Assembly: GCF_000166775.1 (NCBI RefSeq)
Contig: NC_014720.1
Location: 2,226,501-2,290,500, forward strand
Source: Caldicellulosiruptor kronotskyensis 2002
GTDB lineage: Bacteria; Bacillota; Thermoanaerobacteria; Caldicellulosiruptorales; Caldicellulosiruptoraceae
Direction of reading: 5' to 3'
DNA: 64,000 nt
How positions within the stretch are numbered: the first letter of the stretch is position 1; every line of letters starts with the position of its first letter. A model generated the notes under the pieces. That model was not told where the DNA came from, made no database searches, and saw nothing but the letters and a program-made list of their open reading frames with translations. Below are positions 44,149 through 54,206 of the stretch, one piece after another. A program made the position numbers and the translations under genes.

Positions 44149-45291
44149 ATGCTTACAAATTACTTAGGTATTGTAAGCCTTACAGAAAATGATAGTAAAC
44201 TTAAAAGTCTAACAGCAACAAGACCTTTAGCGTCAATTCCTATATTCGGCAGATACAGGGTTATTGATTTTGTGCTTTCAAATCTTGTCAACGCAGGTAT
44301 CACAAACGTGGGGATTTTGGCTCCAACCAAGTCCAGGTCCTTGATAGACCATGTTGGAACAGGCAAACCCTGGGACCTAAACCGCAAGGTTGATGGTCTT
44401 TACATTTTCAATTATTCATATGAACCGCCTTCCATAAGTGACATAAAACTTTTGAAAAGTAATATAGAATTCTTACTTCGTAGTAGAAAGGAAATGGTAA
44501 TTTTTGCTTCATCATATATGATTTGCAATATTGATTTTGAAGATGTAGCAAGGTTTCATGAAGAAAGTGCTGCAGATGTAACAGTTGTATATAAGAAGGT
44601 TACCAATGAAGATGAACATTTTTTGGATCTTTCAACAATCATGGTTGACCAAAACTCAAATGTAATTGGAGTCGGAAAAAACATAGGAAGGCGCACAGCT
44701 GTAAATATATCTTTGGATATGTTTGTGCTTAGTAAAGAATTCTTGATTGAGTGCATTATGATATGTCTTGAAAATGGTAACTGTACAACATTTAGAGATT
44801 TTATCTACAAAAATGTCCAGAATTTTAATGTAAAAGCTTATGAGTTTAAAGGATATGTAGGATGCATAAACTCCATCTCCTCATATTTTAAAGTATCAAT
44901 GGACATGTTAAATGTTGATATTCAACGTGAACTTTTTTCAGAGGAAAGACCTATTTATACAAAGTCCAACGACTCGCCACCAACAAGGTATTTTTCCACA
45001 TGTGAGGTTGAAAACTCATTTGTGTCGAACGGATGCCTGATTGCAGGCAAGGTAAAAAATAGCATAATTTCAAGAGGAGTTGTAATAGAAAAAGATGCAA
45101 TTGTTGAAAACAGTATAATATTTTCAAAATGCGTTATTAAAAGAGGCACTATATTGAAAAATGTGATTTTAGATAAAAACGTAATAATAGATGAAAATAC
45201 TACACTCATTGGGCACAACAAAAATCCCCTCGTGATGGAAAAACAAAGCTTTATTAATTTCAGTCAGTTAAAAGAGGTGAAAAGAATATGA
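44149..45291 (+). CDS. glgD: ADP-glucose pyrophosphorylase regulatory-like subunit
   Basis: This 380-residue paralogue of GlgC keeps the fold (ASIPIFGRYRVIDFVLSNLV, C-terminal hexapeptide repeats) but lacks the GGxGxRL nucleotide-binding motif, replaced by SLTENDSKLKSLT. It is therefore probably non-catalytic and tunes GlgC. The start is ATG 44149 with GGAGGAG 6 bases upstream; the codons before it contain the ribosome binding site. It overlaps glgA by 4 bases. Confidence 0.95.
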   Translation: MLTNYLGIVSLTENDSKLKSLTATRPLASIPIFGRYRVIDFVLSNLVNAGITNVGILAPTKSRSLIDHVGTGKPWDLNRKVDGLYIFNYSYEPPSISDIKLLKSNIEFLLRSRKEMVIFASSYMICNIDFEDVARFHEESAADVTVVYKKVTNEDEHFLDLSTIMVDQNSNVIGVGKNIGRRTAVNISLDMFVLSKEFLIECIMICLENGNCTTFRDFIYKNVQNFNVKAYEFKGYVGCINSISSYFKVSMDMLNVDIQRELFSEERPIYTKSNDSPPTRYFSTCEVENSFVSNGCLIAGKVKNSIISRGVVIEKDAIVENSIIFSKCVIKRGTILKNVILDKNVIIDENTTLIGHNKNPLVMEKQSFINFSQLKEVKRI

Positions 45292-46724
45292 AAATTTTAT
45301 TTGCAGTGTCTGAGGCATTTCCTTTTGCTAAAAGCGGAGGCCTTGCTGATGTAGCATATTCTTTGCCAAAGGCATTAAGAAAACTTGGTGTTGATATAAG
45401 AGTCATTATGCCAAAATATAGTGATATACATCCTGATTTTACAACAAAGATGAAACATATATGTCATTTCACTGTACCTGTTGGATGGCGAAATCAATAT
45501 TGTGGAATAGAATACCTAAATTTAGATGGTGTACCATTTTATTTTGTTGACAATGAATACTATTTTAAAAGACCTGGATATTATGGATATTATGATGATG
45601 GAGAAAGATTTTCTTTTTTTTCAAGGGCTGTATGTGAAGCAGTGTATCATCTTGACTTTGATGTTGATATAATTCATGTAAATGATTGGCACACGAGCGT
45701 TATACCTGTCTTACTTAAAGCTCATTACGGACATTCAGATAAACATAATAAAATAAAAACCATTTTGACAATACACAATCTTAAGTACCAAGGTATTTTT
45801 CCAAAAGAAGTTATGTATGACCTTCTTTCACTGCCGGATGAATATTTTTCTGAAGATAAGCTAAAATTCTATGATGCTATATCATTTTTAAAAGGCGGTA
45901 TAATATACTCTGATAAGGTCGTAACTGTGAGCAGAACATATGCAAACGAAGTAAGAACACTTTCTTACGGCGAAGGACTACACGGACTTTTGTCTGGGAT
46001 TGGAGAAAAATTAATAGGCATTATTAACGGAATTGACTATGAAGTTTACAATCCTGCAACAGATAAGTTAATATTTGTAAATTATGATTCTAATACATTT
46101 GAAAATAGAAAAAAAGAGAACAAATTTAGACTTCAGCAAATGCTAAACCTTCCTGTTTCAGACGAGATTGTTCTGATTGGTATGGTTTCAAGGTTAACAA
46201 AAGAAAAAGGAATTGAGCTTATAGAAAGAATTATAAATAAGCTTTTGACATTACCAATTCAGCTTGTAATCTTGGGTGCTGGTGACTATCATTATGAACA
46301 AATGTTAAAACAATATGCAGGAGCGTTTCCTTCAAAGGTTTCGGCAAATATTTGTTATAGTGAAGAACTTGCACGAAAAATTTATGCCGGTTCTGACATG
46401 TATCTTATGCCATCTTTAACAGAACCTTGTGGAATATCTCAGCTCATTGCAATGAGATATGGAAGTGTGCCGATTGTCAGAGAGACAGGTGGACTTAAAG
46501 ATACAGTAAAACCTTATAATCAGTTTACAGGTGAGGGCTGGGGATTTTCGTTTGCAAACTATGACCCTGCAGAGCTTTTTGCCACTATAAAATATGCACT
46601 TTCAATATATAATGATAAAAATCAGTGGAGAAATATTGTCCATCAGGCAATGACACAAGACAATTCGTGGAATGCTTCAGCCTATGAATATCAAAAGGTT
46701 TATGAAAGCCTTTTAAATTCATAA
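45288..46724 (+). CDS. glgA: Glycogen synthase (ADP-glucose)
   Basis: This 478-residue GT5 glycosyltransferase extends alpha-1,4-glucan chains from ADP-glucose. The N-terminal motif is KSGGLADVAYSLPKAL (KxGGL binds ADP), HVNDWHTSVIPVLL is typical, and the C-terminal GT-B half has RLTKEKGIELIE and the catalytic-site segment SLTEPCGISQLIAMRYG. The length matches bacterial GlgA (about 477). Its ATG overlaps the glgD stop by 4 bases, and glgP follows after 28 bases. Confidence 0.97.
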   Translation: MKILFAVSEAFPFAKSGGLADVAYSLPKALRKLGVDIRVIMPKYSDIHPDFTTKMKHICHFTVPVGWRNQYCGIEYLNLDGVPFYFVDNEYYFKRPGYYGYYDDGERFSFFSRAVCEAVYHLDFDVDIIHVNDWHTSVIPVLLKAHYGHSDKHNKIKTILTIHNLKYQGIFPKEVMYDLLSLPDEYFSEDKLKFYDAISFLKGGIIYSDKVVTVSRTYANEVRTLSYGEGLHGLLSGIGEKLIGIINGIDYEVYNPATDKLIFVNYDSNTFENRKKENKFRLQQMLNLPVSDEIVLIGMVSRLTKEKGIELIERIINKLLTLPIQLVILGAGDYHYEQMLKQYAGAFPSKVSANICYSEELARKIYAGSDMYLMPSLTEPCGISQLIAMRYGSVPIVRETGGLKDTVKPYNQFTGEGWGFSFANYDPAELFATIKYALSIYNDKNQWRNIVHQAMTQDNSWNASAYEYQKVYESLLNS

Positions 46725-46752
46725 AAATTTAGACTCAGGAGGATAATTTTTT

Positions 46753-49215
46753 ATGATAGGTGGAATTAAGGGTCTTTCAAAAGAAGAACTCAAAGAAAAA
46801 ATAAAGCAGGATTTTCAGCGAAAGATTATATCCCTCTTTGCAATTGATCCAAAAGAAGCAACAACTTATCAGCAATATCTTGCTCTTGGCGAGGTTATAA
46901 AAGAATACTCTTTCGAAAGATGGCTTCAGACAAACAAGTATTACAAGCAAAACGATGTAAAACAGGTGTATTATTTTTCGATAGAGTTCCTTCTTGGTAA
47001 ACTTCTTGTTAACAATCTTATAAACTTAGGGATTCGTGATGTATGCAGAGAAGCTTTGAGCGAACTTGGCATAACTCTTGAAGAGATTGAAGAGGCAGAA
47101 AGAGAACCAGGACTTGGAAACGGCGGTCTTGGCAGACTTGCTGCATGTTTTTTAGATTCTATGGCATCAATGGGTCTACCTGGTCATGGAAATGGAATAA
47201 GATACCGCTACGGTCTTTTTGAACAAAAAATTCAAAATGGGTATCAGGTTGAAGTGCCCGACAACTGGCTTTCTGAAGAGTATGTATGGGAGGTAAAAAG
47301 AAGCGACAGAGCCTGCGTTGTAAAGTTTGGTGGCACAGTGCGTTTTGACATTGTTGATGGAAAACTGAAAGCCTTCCACGAAAACTATGAACCTGTTTGG
47401 GCAATACCTTATGATATTCCTATAATAGGTTACGGTTGCAACACAGTAAATACTTTAAGGCTTTGGAGTGCAGAACCGTTTGAAAATGTATTTGACTTTG
47501 CTTCGTTTTCAAGAGGTGACTATATTAAAGCTGTGGAATACAGGTATATGGTGCAGTCTATAACCCAAGTTTTGTATCCAGATGATACAAATGAGCAAAA
47601 CAGGATTTTGAGGCTCAAGCAGGAATACTTTTTTGTATCAGCCGGTGTTCAGAGTATAATAAGGACATTTAAAAAACGTGGAAAACCAATTTATGAGCTT
47701 CCAAACTATGTAATGATTCAAATCAACGACACACATCCAGCACTTGTTATACCAGAACTTATGAGGATACTAATCGACGAAGAGGGACTTCCATGGGAAG
47801 ATGCATGGAATATCACAACAAAAACTGTTGCATACACAAATCATACTATAATGGTAGAAGCTCTTGAAAAGTGGCCAATTGATATGGTAAAAACTCTTCT
47901 TCCAAGGATATATACGATAATCGAAGAGATAAATAGAAGATTCTGCAGTGAAATGCTTGAACGTACTGGCGGTGACTGGCAAAGAGTATGCAATGTAGCT
48001 ATTATCCATGATGGGCAAATAAACATGGCGCACTTGGCTGTTATTGGTAGCAGCTCTGTAAATGGGGTTTCAAAACTTCACACTGAAATTTTAAAGAATG
48101 AAGTTTTGAAATGTTTTTACACTATATACCCTGAAAAGTTTAACAGCAAAACAAATGGTATTACACACAGAAGATGGCTTGTTGAAGCAAACCCAGATTT
48201 GGCAAGGCTTATCTCTGAAACTTTGCAGACAGACAGGTGGATAAAAGATCCTATGCTCATGCTCAGATTCAAAGATTTTGCAGAAGATAAGCTAACACAG
48301 GAGCTTGTTGCGAATATTAAATTTAACAACAAGGTCAAACTTGCCAAGTATATAAAAGAAAAATACAACATCGTGGTTGACCCGCGTTCAATATTTGATG
48401 TGCAGGCAAAAAGACTCCATGCTTACAAACGCCAGCTTTTGAACGCTCTTCACATACTGCATCTTTACAATATGCTGAAAGAAAATCCTAGCTTGGATAT
48501 TTATCCGCGAACCTTTATCTTTGCAGCAAAAGCAGCGCCGGGTTATATCCTTGCAAAAAAGATTATAAAACTCATAAATTCTATTGCTGAAAAGGTCAAC
48601 AAAGACCCAGATGTAAAAGACAAACTCAAAGTAGTGTTCCTGGAAAACTATTGTGTATCTTTAGCAGAGAAAATTATCCCTGCTGCTGATGTGTCAGAGC
48701 AAATCTCAACAGCCTCAAAAGAAGCGTCTGGTACAGGCAACATGAAGTTTATGATGAACGGCGCAATTACCATTGGAACTTTGGACGGTGCAAATGTGGA
48801 GATAAAAGAGGCAGTGGGTGATGAGAACATAGTCATTTTTGGCCTTTTGGCTGAAGAGGTCTTGGACTACTACAAAAATGGCGGGTACAGTAGTAGTCAG
48901 CTTTATCAAAAAGATTTGAGAATCAGAAGGCTCATTGATCAGTTAATCGGAAACTTTTTTGATGTGCCACCTGGTGAGTTTATGGATATTTATAATCACT
49001 TGATAACATATAACGATGAGTACTTTGTATTGAAAGATTTTGACTCTTACCATGAAGCTCAAATGAAAATTGATAAGCTCTACCGAGACACCAAACGCTG
49101 GCGAAAAATGATGATAATCAACATAGGAGCATCTGGAATTTTTTCAAGTGATAACACCATTCAAAAGTATGCTGATGAAATTTGGCATATAAAAAGGGTT
49201 GAAATTCCAGATTAA
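46753..49215 (+). CDS. glgP: Glycogen/maltodextrin phosphorylase
   Basis: This 820-residue GT35 enzyme releases glucose 1-phosphate from the ends of glycogen. The active-site region reads PGLGNGGLGRLAACFLDS near residue 115, and the pyridoxal-phosphate site is GTGNMKFMMNGAITIGTLDG, in which the Lys carries the cofactor. Length matches the long GlgP form (about 800). AGGAGG lies 12 bases before the ATG. It completes a synthesis-and-degradation operon, ending at a strong terminator. Confidence 0.97.
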   Translation: MIGGIKGLSKEELKEKIKQDFQRKIISLFAIDPKEATTYQQYLALGEVIKEYSFERWLQTNKYYKQNDVKQVYYFSIEFLLGKLLVNNLINLGIRDVCREALSELGITLEEIEEAEREPGLGNGGLGRLAACFLDSMASMGLPGHGNGIRYRYGLFEQKIQNGYQVEVPDNWLSEEYVWEVKRSDRACVVKFGGTVRFDIVDGKLKAFHENYEPVWAIPYDIPIIGYGCNTVNTLRLWSAEPFENVFDFASFSRGDYIKAVEYRYMVQSITQVLYPDDTNEQNRILRLKQEYFFVSAGVQSIIRTFKKRGKPIYELPNYVMIQINDTHPALVIPELMRILIDEEGLPWEDAWNITTKTVAYTNHTIMVEALEKWPIDMVKTLLPRIYTIIEEINRRFCSEMLERTGGDWQRVCNVAIIHDGQINMAHLAVIGSSSVNGVSKLHTEILKNEVLKCFYTIYPEKFNSKTNGITHRRWLVEANPDLARLISETLQTDRWIKDPMLMLRFKDFAEDKLTQELVANIKFNNKVKLAKYIKEKYNIVVDPRSIFDVQAKRLHAYKRQLLNALHILHLYNMLKENPSLDIYPRTFIFAAKAAPGYILAKKIIKLINSIAEKVNKDPDVKDKLKVVFLENYCVSLAEKIIPAADVSEQISTASKEASGTGNMKFMMNGAITIGTLDGANVEIKEAVGDENIVIFGLLAEEVLDYYKNGGYSSSQLYQKDLRIRRLIDQLIGNFFDVPPGEFMDIYNHLITYNDEYFVLKDFDSYHEAQMKIDKLYRDTKRWRKMMIINIGASGIFSSDNTIQKYADEIWHIKRVEIPD

Positions 49216-49230
49216 ATTGTCAAAAAATAA

Positions 49231-49270
49231 ATAAGGGCAGGCTTACTTTCTGTGCCTGCCTTTATTTTGG
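49231..49270 (+). terminator. Intrinsic terminator of the glycogen operon
   Basis: GGCAGGC and GCCTGCC pair around an 11-base loop and are followed by TTTATTTT. It also faces the end of the convergent esterase gene. Confidence 0.85.
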
Positions 49271-49274
49271 GTAA

Positions 49275-49919
49275 TTAAAATTCAACAGCTTTCAAAAACT
49301 CATTTGCTATAATCATATGTCCTGTTAAATTCGGATGAATTCTGTCAAGCGCAAGTGCATATGAATGATAGTATTTTAAGAATTCATCAAAAGCTTCCTG
49401 AACATCAACAAATATTGCACCATGTTTTTGAGCTATTTCTTTCATTGCAAATCTGTACTCATCCATTCTCTTTCTCATAGCATCATTTTTGTTATCATCA
49501 ATTATAAATGGCGACATCAGAACAAGTCCTTTTAAGTCTGGCTTTGTAAGATTTATAAGCTCATCCAAGGTAGACTTGTACTCATCCAAATACACATGGC
49601 ACTCAGGAATAAGTGGATTGTCAAACTGTCTCCAAACATCATTTATACCTATCATGATAGAAAGCCAGTCAGGTTTTAAATCTAAAACATCTGTCTGCCA
49701 GCGCGCTTTGAGATGCCTTACAGTATCTCCACCAACACCCATGTTTATAACTCTTATTTTGCTCTCAGGATACTTTGAAAGAAGCTGAGCTTGTACAAGA
49801 GAAACATACCCATTCCCCAAATTATTCCAATGTAGCCCTTCACCAACTGGTCTTGCTCTGCCGCAGTCTGTAATTGAATCGCCTATGAAAAGAAGTTTGC
49901 TTCCATTTTCAATCTTCAT
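49275..49919 (-). CDS. SGNH/GDSL hydrolase, probable carbohydrate esterase
   Basis: This 214-residue enzyme has the SGNH blocks: catalytic Ser in LFIGDSITDCGRARP, Gly in MGVGGDTVRHL, Asn in IMIGINDVWRQF, and the Asp-x-x-His pair in LDRIHPNLTGH. No signal peptide is visible, so it acts in the cytoplasm, perhaps removing acetyl groups from imported xylo-oligosaccharides; this is inference from the hemicellulolytic setting. It lies 34 bases after the ROK kinase gene in the same direction, so both may be co-expressed. Confidence 0.88.
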   Translation of the reverse strand: MKIENGSKLLFIGDSITDCGRARPVGEGLHWNNLGNGYVSLVQAQLLSKYPESKIRVINMGVGGDTVRHLKARWQTDVLDLKPDWLSIMIGINDVWRQFDNPLIPECHVYLDEYKSTLDELINLTKPDLKGLVLMSPFIIDDNKNDAMRKRMDEYRFAMKEIAQKHGAIFVDVQEAFDEFLKYYHSYALALDRIHPNLTGHMIIANEFLKAVEF

Positions 49920-49953
49920 TTTTGCTGCCCACCTTCTTTTGTAATTTTACATT

Positions 49954-50904
49954 TCACAGCTGCTTTGCTAAAAGCGCAGCCCCAATTATACCAGCATCAT
50001 TTCCCAAAACGGCAGGAATGATTTTGGGCATTGGAACCTGTTTGCAGTAGAATTTTTCATACACAAGCTTTCTCACAGGTTCTAAAAGATACTCTCCTTC
50101 TTTGCTAACTCCTCCGCCAATGCAAATTACCTCTGGTTCAAATATATTGCAGATGTTTGCAAGGCCTTCAGCAAGGTATTTTACATACCTGTCAACAATT
50201 GCTGCACCAGTGCTGTCTCCCATTCGCTTTGCATCAAAAGCTGTTTTGGCATCAATCTTTGAAATATCACCATTTACAAGCTTCATGATAGTGCCGTTTA
50301 TATCCCTTGCAGCAGCCTCTCTTGTCATTCGAATAAGAGCTGTTGCTGAAGCATAAGCCTCCCAGCAACCTCTTCTGCCACATGTGCACTGCTCACCATC
50401 AACACAAATTACCATATGCCCCAGCTCTGCACCTGCATGGTGTGCCCCGGTGAATATTTTGCCATCGATTATAATTCCCCCGCCAATGCCAGTTCCCAAT
50501 GTAATTGTAACAGAAATCTTTGTGCCTTTTGCACCGCCTGCTATATACTCACCATATGCTGCACAGTTCGCATCGTTTTCTATGTTAACAGGCTTTGGAA
50601 TGTATTTTTGTATCTCTTCTCTCATAGGCACATTCAAAAACGCAATATTGTTGCTGTAAAGAATCATGCCCTTTTCATTGTCAGGTGCACCTGGACTTCC
50701 AATTCCAACAGAATGAATATCATCAAGTGTAAGTCCACATTCCTTTACAAGATTTAAAGATAGCTCAGCCATATCCTTCATAATCTCTGTATAATGTCTG
50801 TGCGCTCCTGTTGGCACAGAACCTTTTTTTATAATTTTTCCTCCCTCATCAACAATTCCTGCTGCAATGTTTGTTCCTCCCAAGTCAATTCCTATGTAAT
50901 ACAC
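49954..50904 (-). CDS. ROK-family glucokinase
   Basis: This sugar kinase of about 316 residues phosphorylates glucose or a related hexose. The ATP-binding loop is IGIDLGGTNIAAGIV, the catalytic Asp lies in IENDANCAAYGEYIAGG, and the ROK zinc site is CTCGRRGCWEAYAS. There is no DNA-binding domain, so it is an enzyme rather than a repressor. The frame opens at TTG 50922, which is part of the ribosome binding region; GTG 50904, 5 bases after AAAGGAGAG, is the better start. Confidence 0.93.
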   Translation of the reverse strand: MYYIGIDLGGTNIAAGIVDEGGKIIKKGSVPTGAHRHYTEIMKDMAELSLNLVKECGLTLDDIHSVGIGSPGAPDNEKGMILYSNNIAFLNVPMREEIQKYIPKPVNIENDANCAAYGEYIAGGAKGTKISVTITLGTGIGGGIIIDGKIFTGAHHAGAELGHMVICVDGEQCTCGRRGCWEAYASATALIRMTREAAARDINGTIMKLVNGDISKIDAKTAFDAKRMGDSTGAAIVDRYVKYLAEGLANICNIFEPEVICIGGGVSKEGEYLLEPVRKLVYEKFYCKQVPMPKIIPAVLGNDAGIIGAALLAKQL

Positions 50905-51102
50905 TTTCTCTCTCCTTTCCAATTCTCAAGATTTTGATTTTATTATATCAACAAAAAGAGATTAAGTAAAATAGACTTTTTAGTCTCTATTTTTAGATAT
51001 TTTGCATAATAAACTTGCATAAAATTAAATATTTTTTGTTATCTACAAGAACTGTTTTTTTTGATATTATGAAAAAAATTGCAACATAATAAGGGAGAAG
51101 CT

Positions 51103-51552
51103 ATGAAATTAATAGGCAAAATATTTGGTATCTTTTTCAAATATTTTGCTTTGGTTCCAGCTTTTATTGGTTTTATCGGGGGTACTATTCTTTCCATTAT
51201 TAATAAATCAATTGGTGGTCTACTATTTATGTTAAGCGTTTTAGTTATCTATTTGTTTTTACCCGAATTAGCATTGCTTATTGGAAGACAGGGATTTGAG
51301 GAAGTATGGAAACAATTTGGTATTCAAGCAAAACCTGACTTTTCAAGACCTTGGAAACTAACTAGAATAGCATTATTAATTTCTTCTTGTACAGCAGCAT
51401 TAATTTTCATCCTGAAAACAACTGAAACTAAAAATCTCTTTTATCTTTTTGGTATCCCAATTAGTGGTTTGTTGTTTTATCTGGTGTTGATAGCAGATAA
51501 GCTTATCCTTAGACTTATCTTAAACAAAAAATCTACAAAACAAAAATCATAA
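51103..51552 (+). CDS. Uncharacterised membrane protein
   Basis: I do not recognise a family. The 149-residue product has about four hydrophobic helices (FGIFFKYFALVPAFIGFIGG, GGLLFMLSVLVIYLFLPELA, IALLISSCTAALIFIL, LFYLFGIPISGLLFYLVLIA). A soluble loop between helices 2 and 3 reads RQGFEEVWKQFGIQAKPDFS. ATG 51103 has AAGGGAG 5 bases upstream; the frame opens 24 bases earlier without a site. A second small membrane protein follows after 14 bases and ends at a terminator, so the two form an operon. Confidence 0.75.
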   Translation: MKLIGKIFGIFFKYFALVPAFIGFIGGTILSIINKSIGGLLFMLSVLVIYLFLPELALLIGRQGFEEVWKQFGIQAKPDFSRPWKLTRIALLISSCTAALIFILKTTETKNLFYLFGIPISGLLFYLVLIADKLILRLILNKKSTKQKS

Positions 51553-51566
51553 GGAGACTGAGAAAT

Positions 51567-51971
51567 TTGAGAAATAAAAGGTTGACCAAAAGTGCTATAG
51601 TAAAATTGTTGAGAATATTTGTATGGATAACACAAATTCTATTTTTAATCTTTGGAATATATTTTTCAATAACCTCAAAGAATATGTTATTTATTGAAAT
51701 ATTTTTAATTGTTAGTATAAGCGGTATTTTATTTTTTGAAACCATTGTCAAAAATTTTACTACAAATATCCCTGTTAAACTTAAAGTGTGGAATATTTCC
51801 AAAATATCATGGTTTATAGCCTGCGCTATCATAGCAGTGGTATTAGTAAACTATAAACCCAGAATCTCGTTGGCTTATATTCTGTTAGCAATAATCATAA
51901 TAATTTTATCAATAGCAGCAGTCTTCATAATTGATATAAAAATAAAAAGTCGAAATATAAAAAAGAGCTAA
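51567..51971 (+). CDS. Uncharacterised membrane protein
   Basis: I do not recognise a family. This 134-residue protein has four hydrophobic helices and basic ends, and no conserved catalytic residues are evident. The likely start is TTG 51567, preceded by AAGGAG 10 bases away. It is the second gene of a two-gene unit that ends in the terminator at 51964-52014. It differs from its neighbour in sequence but shares the four-helix layout, so the two may form one membrane complex. Confidence 0.72.
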   Translation: MRNKRLTKSAIVKLLRIFVWITQILFLIFGIYFSITSKNMLFIEIFLIVSISGILFFETIVKNFTTNIPVKLKVWNISKISWFIACAIIAVVLVNYKPRISLAYILLAIIIIILSIAAVFIIDIKIKSRNIKKS

Positions 51972-52014
51972 TCAGTGTGTGAAAAACCACATCTGATTAG
52001 CTCTCTTTGTTTTT
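51964..52014 (+). terminator. Intrinsic terminator after the membrane protein pair
   Basis: AGAGCTAATCAG and CTGATTAGCTCT form a 12-base stem, extended inward by TGTG/CACA, followed by CTTTGTTTTT. Confidence 0.9.
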
Positions 52015-52033
52015 AAAGTAAAGTTTTCATCTT

Positions 52034-54121
52034 TTATCTTCTCACAGCAATCTTATACTCTTTCCTGAACTTAAACTCTTCTTGCTTGCCCTTGTTCCAG
52101 CACTGAACAGGTCTGTAGTAGCCCACAACTCTTGAGTAAACCTCACATTCTTTGCCACAGGTTGGACAGCTAAAGTACTCACCTGCAACATAGCCATGGT
52201 CTGGGCATACAGAGAATGTCGGTGTTATTGTGTAGTATGGAATTCTATAGTTGTATGCAATCTTTTTGACTATCTCTTTGCAAACCTCAATATCGTCAAT
52301 CTTCTCACCAACAAAGCCGTGCAAAACAGTTCCGCCTGTGTAGCGAATCTGAAGCTCTTCTTGATGATCCAAAGCTGTAAATATATCATCTGTGTAATCA
52401 ACAGGAAGCTGGGTTGAGTTTGTGTAAAATGGCTCGTCTTTGCCTGATGTAATTATGTCCGGGAACATCTGCTTGTCTTTTCTTGCAAGCCTGTAAGAGG
52501 TTCCTTCTGCAGGTGTTGCCTCAAGATTGTAAAGAATTCCTGTCTCTTCCTGGTACTTTATAATTCTTTCTCTCATAAAGTCAAGCACTTTTATAGCAAA
52601 CTCTCTTCCCTCTTTTGTATCAATACCAACGCCCATGAAGTTAAGCAGGCTTTCGTGCATTCCAACAATTCCTATTGTGTTGAAGTGATTCTTCCAGTAC
52701 TCACCAAATCGTGCATAAATGTCGCGCAGGTAAAATCTTGAATATGGATATAAACCTTTCTTGGTAAGATCTTCTAATACCTCTCTTTTTATCTCAAGGC
52801 TTGTCTTTGCAATGTCCATAAGCCTTGCAAGTCTTTCAAAGTATTCATCTTCAGATTTTGAAAGATACCCTATTCTTGGCAGGTTAATTGTGACAACCCC
52901 AATAGAACCAGTCAATGGATTTGCACCAAAAAGACCTCCACCACGTTTTCTGAGTTCACGGTTATCCAACCTTAATCTGCAACACATGCTTCTGGCATCT
53001 TCGGGTTTCATATCCGAATTTATAAAATTGCTGAAGTAAGGAAGACCATACTTTGCTGTCATCTCCATTATCTTGTTTACGACTGGGCTGTCCCAGTCGA
53101 AGTCCTTTGTGATGTTGTATGTTGGAATCGGGAATGAGAAAATTCTCCCTTTTGCGTCCCCTTCCATCATAACCTCAGCAAATGCCATGTTGAACATATC
53201 CATCTCGCGCTGAAATTCTTTATAGGTCCTGTCCATAATCTGCCCGCCAATGATAACAGGCTCATCCTTTAAAGTGGAAGGAGGTACCAAATCCAAGGTT
53301 ATATTTGTAAATGGACTCTGGAAACCTACCCTTGTTGGCACGTTTGTATTGAACACAAACTCTTGCAGAGCCTGTTTTACATCAGAGTATGTGAGCTTGT
53401 CGTAGTATATAAAAGGTGCAAGGTATGTGTCAAAGTTAGAAAAAGCCTGTGCACCTGCTGCCTCACCTTGAAGTGTATAGAAGAAATTGACAATCTGACC
53501 AAGAGCACTTCTAAAATGTTTTGCAGGCTTTGATGCAACTTTGCCTTCAACTCCTGTAAATCCGTTTAAAAGAAGGTCTCTCAAATCCCAACCACAGCAG
53601 TATACTCCAAGCACACCCAAATCATGAAGATGAAAATCACCGTTTATATGCGCCTCTGCAACCTCTTTTGGATATATCTTGTTTAGCCAGTACTTTGAAA
53701 TAACTGCTGTTGATATGTGGTTATTGAGTCCCTGTAGAGAATAGCTCATGTTGCTGTTTTCATTGACTCTCCAGTCCATCTTGCCAATGTACTGGTCAAC
53801 TGTGTTTTCAATGTCTAAAAACAGGTTTTTGAACTCTCTCATGTCTTGATGCTGTTTCCTGTAGAGAATGTAAGCCTTTGCTGTCTTTGCATGACCGTTT
53901 TCTATCAAAACCTTTTCCACTATATCCTGAATATCCTCTACATGCGGAATTGAATAGCCGAATTTTTGCTCTAAGATTTCAATAACTTGGTCTGTGAGCT
54001 TTTCAGCAATTGAGTAGTCAGAGCCACCAACGGCCTTTGCAGCCTTAAAGATTGCATTTTCTATCTTTTTGCGGTCAAAGTCAACAATTGTCCCATCCCT
54101 TTTCATTACCTTTGTTATCAT
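52034..54121 (-). CDS. nrdD: Anaerobic ribonucleoside-triphosphate reductase
   Basis: This class III reductase of about 695 residues makes deoxyribonucleotides without oxygen. An N-terminal ATP-cone (VMKRDGTIVDFDRKKIENAI) senses ATP/dATP. The catalytic barrel follows, a zinc site reads CPDHGYVAGEYFSCPTCGKEC, and the glycyl radical lies in the C-terminal RVVGYYRPVQCWNKGK. The frame opens at TTG 54142, but ATG 54121 has AAAGGAG 9 bases upstream. No nrdG activase gene is adjacent. Two NrdR-like boxes lie upstream. Confidence 0.95.
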   Translation of the reverse strand: MITKVMKRDGTIVDFDRKKIENAIFKAAKAVGGSDYSIAEKLTDQVIEILEQKFGYSIPHVEDIQDIVEKVLIENGHAKTAKAYILYRKQHQDMREFKNLFLDIENTVDQYIGKMDWRVNENSNMSYSLQGLNNHISTAVISKYWLNKIYPKEVAEAHINGDFHLHDLGVLGVYCCGWDLRDLLLNGFTGVEGKVASKPAKHFRSALGQIVNFFYTLQGEAAGAQAFSNFDTYLAPFIYYDKLTYSDVKQALQEFVFNTNVPTRVGFQSPFTNITLDLVPPSTLKDEPVIIGGQIMDRTYKEFQREMDMFNMAFAEVMMEGDAKGRIFSFPIPTYNITKDFDWDSPVVNKIMEMTAKYGLPYFSNFINSDMKPEDARSMCCRLRLDNRELRKRGGGLFGANPLTGSIGVVTINLPRIGYLSKSEDEYFERLARLMDIAKTSLEIKREVLEDLTKKGLYPYSRFYLRDIYARFGEYWKNHFNTIGIVGMHESLLNFMGVGIDTKEGREFAIKVLDFMRERIIKYQEETGILYNLEATPAEGTSYRLARKDKQMFPDIITSGKDEPFYTNSTQLPVDYTDDIFTALDHQEELQIRYTGGTVLHGFVGEKIDDIEVCKEIVKKIAYNYRIPYYTITPTFSVCPDHGYVAGEYFSCPTCGKECEVYSRVVGYYRPVQCWNKGKQEEFKFRKEYKIAVRR

Positions 54122-54174
54122 CTTTACTTTCTCCTTTCGCAAACTTTTTTAACCAGCAAACTTCTTTTTGCAAA

Positions 54175-54190
54175 CTACTATATATTGTGT
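54175..54190 (-). promoter_or_regulatory. NrdR-like box 1 (proximal)
   Basis: CTACTATATATTGTGT fits the palindromic NrdR box ACACNATATATNGTGT at most positions. It lies 54 bases before the nrdD start, and 32 bases from the second box. Confidence 0.6.
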
Positions 54191-54206
54191 TAATTATTTT
54201 TACTTG

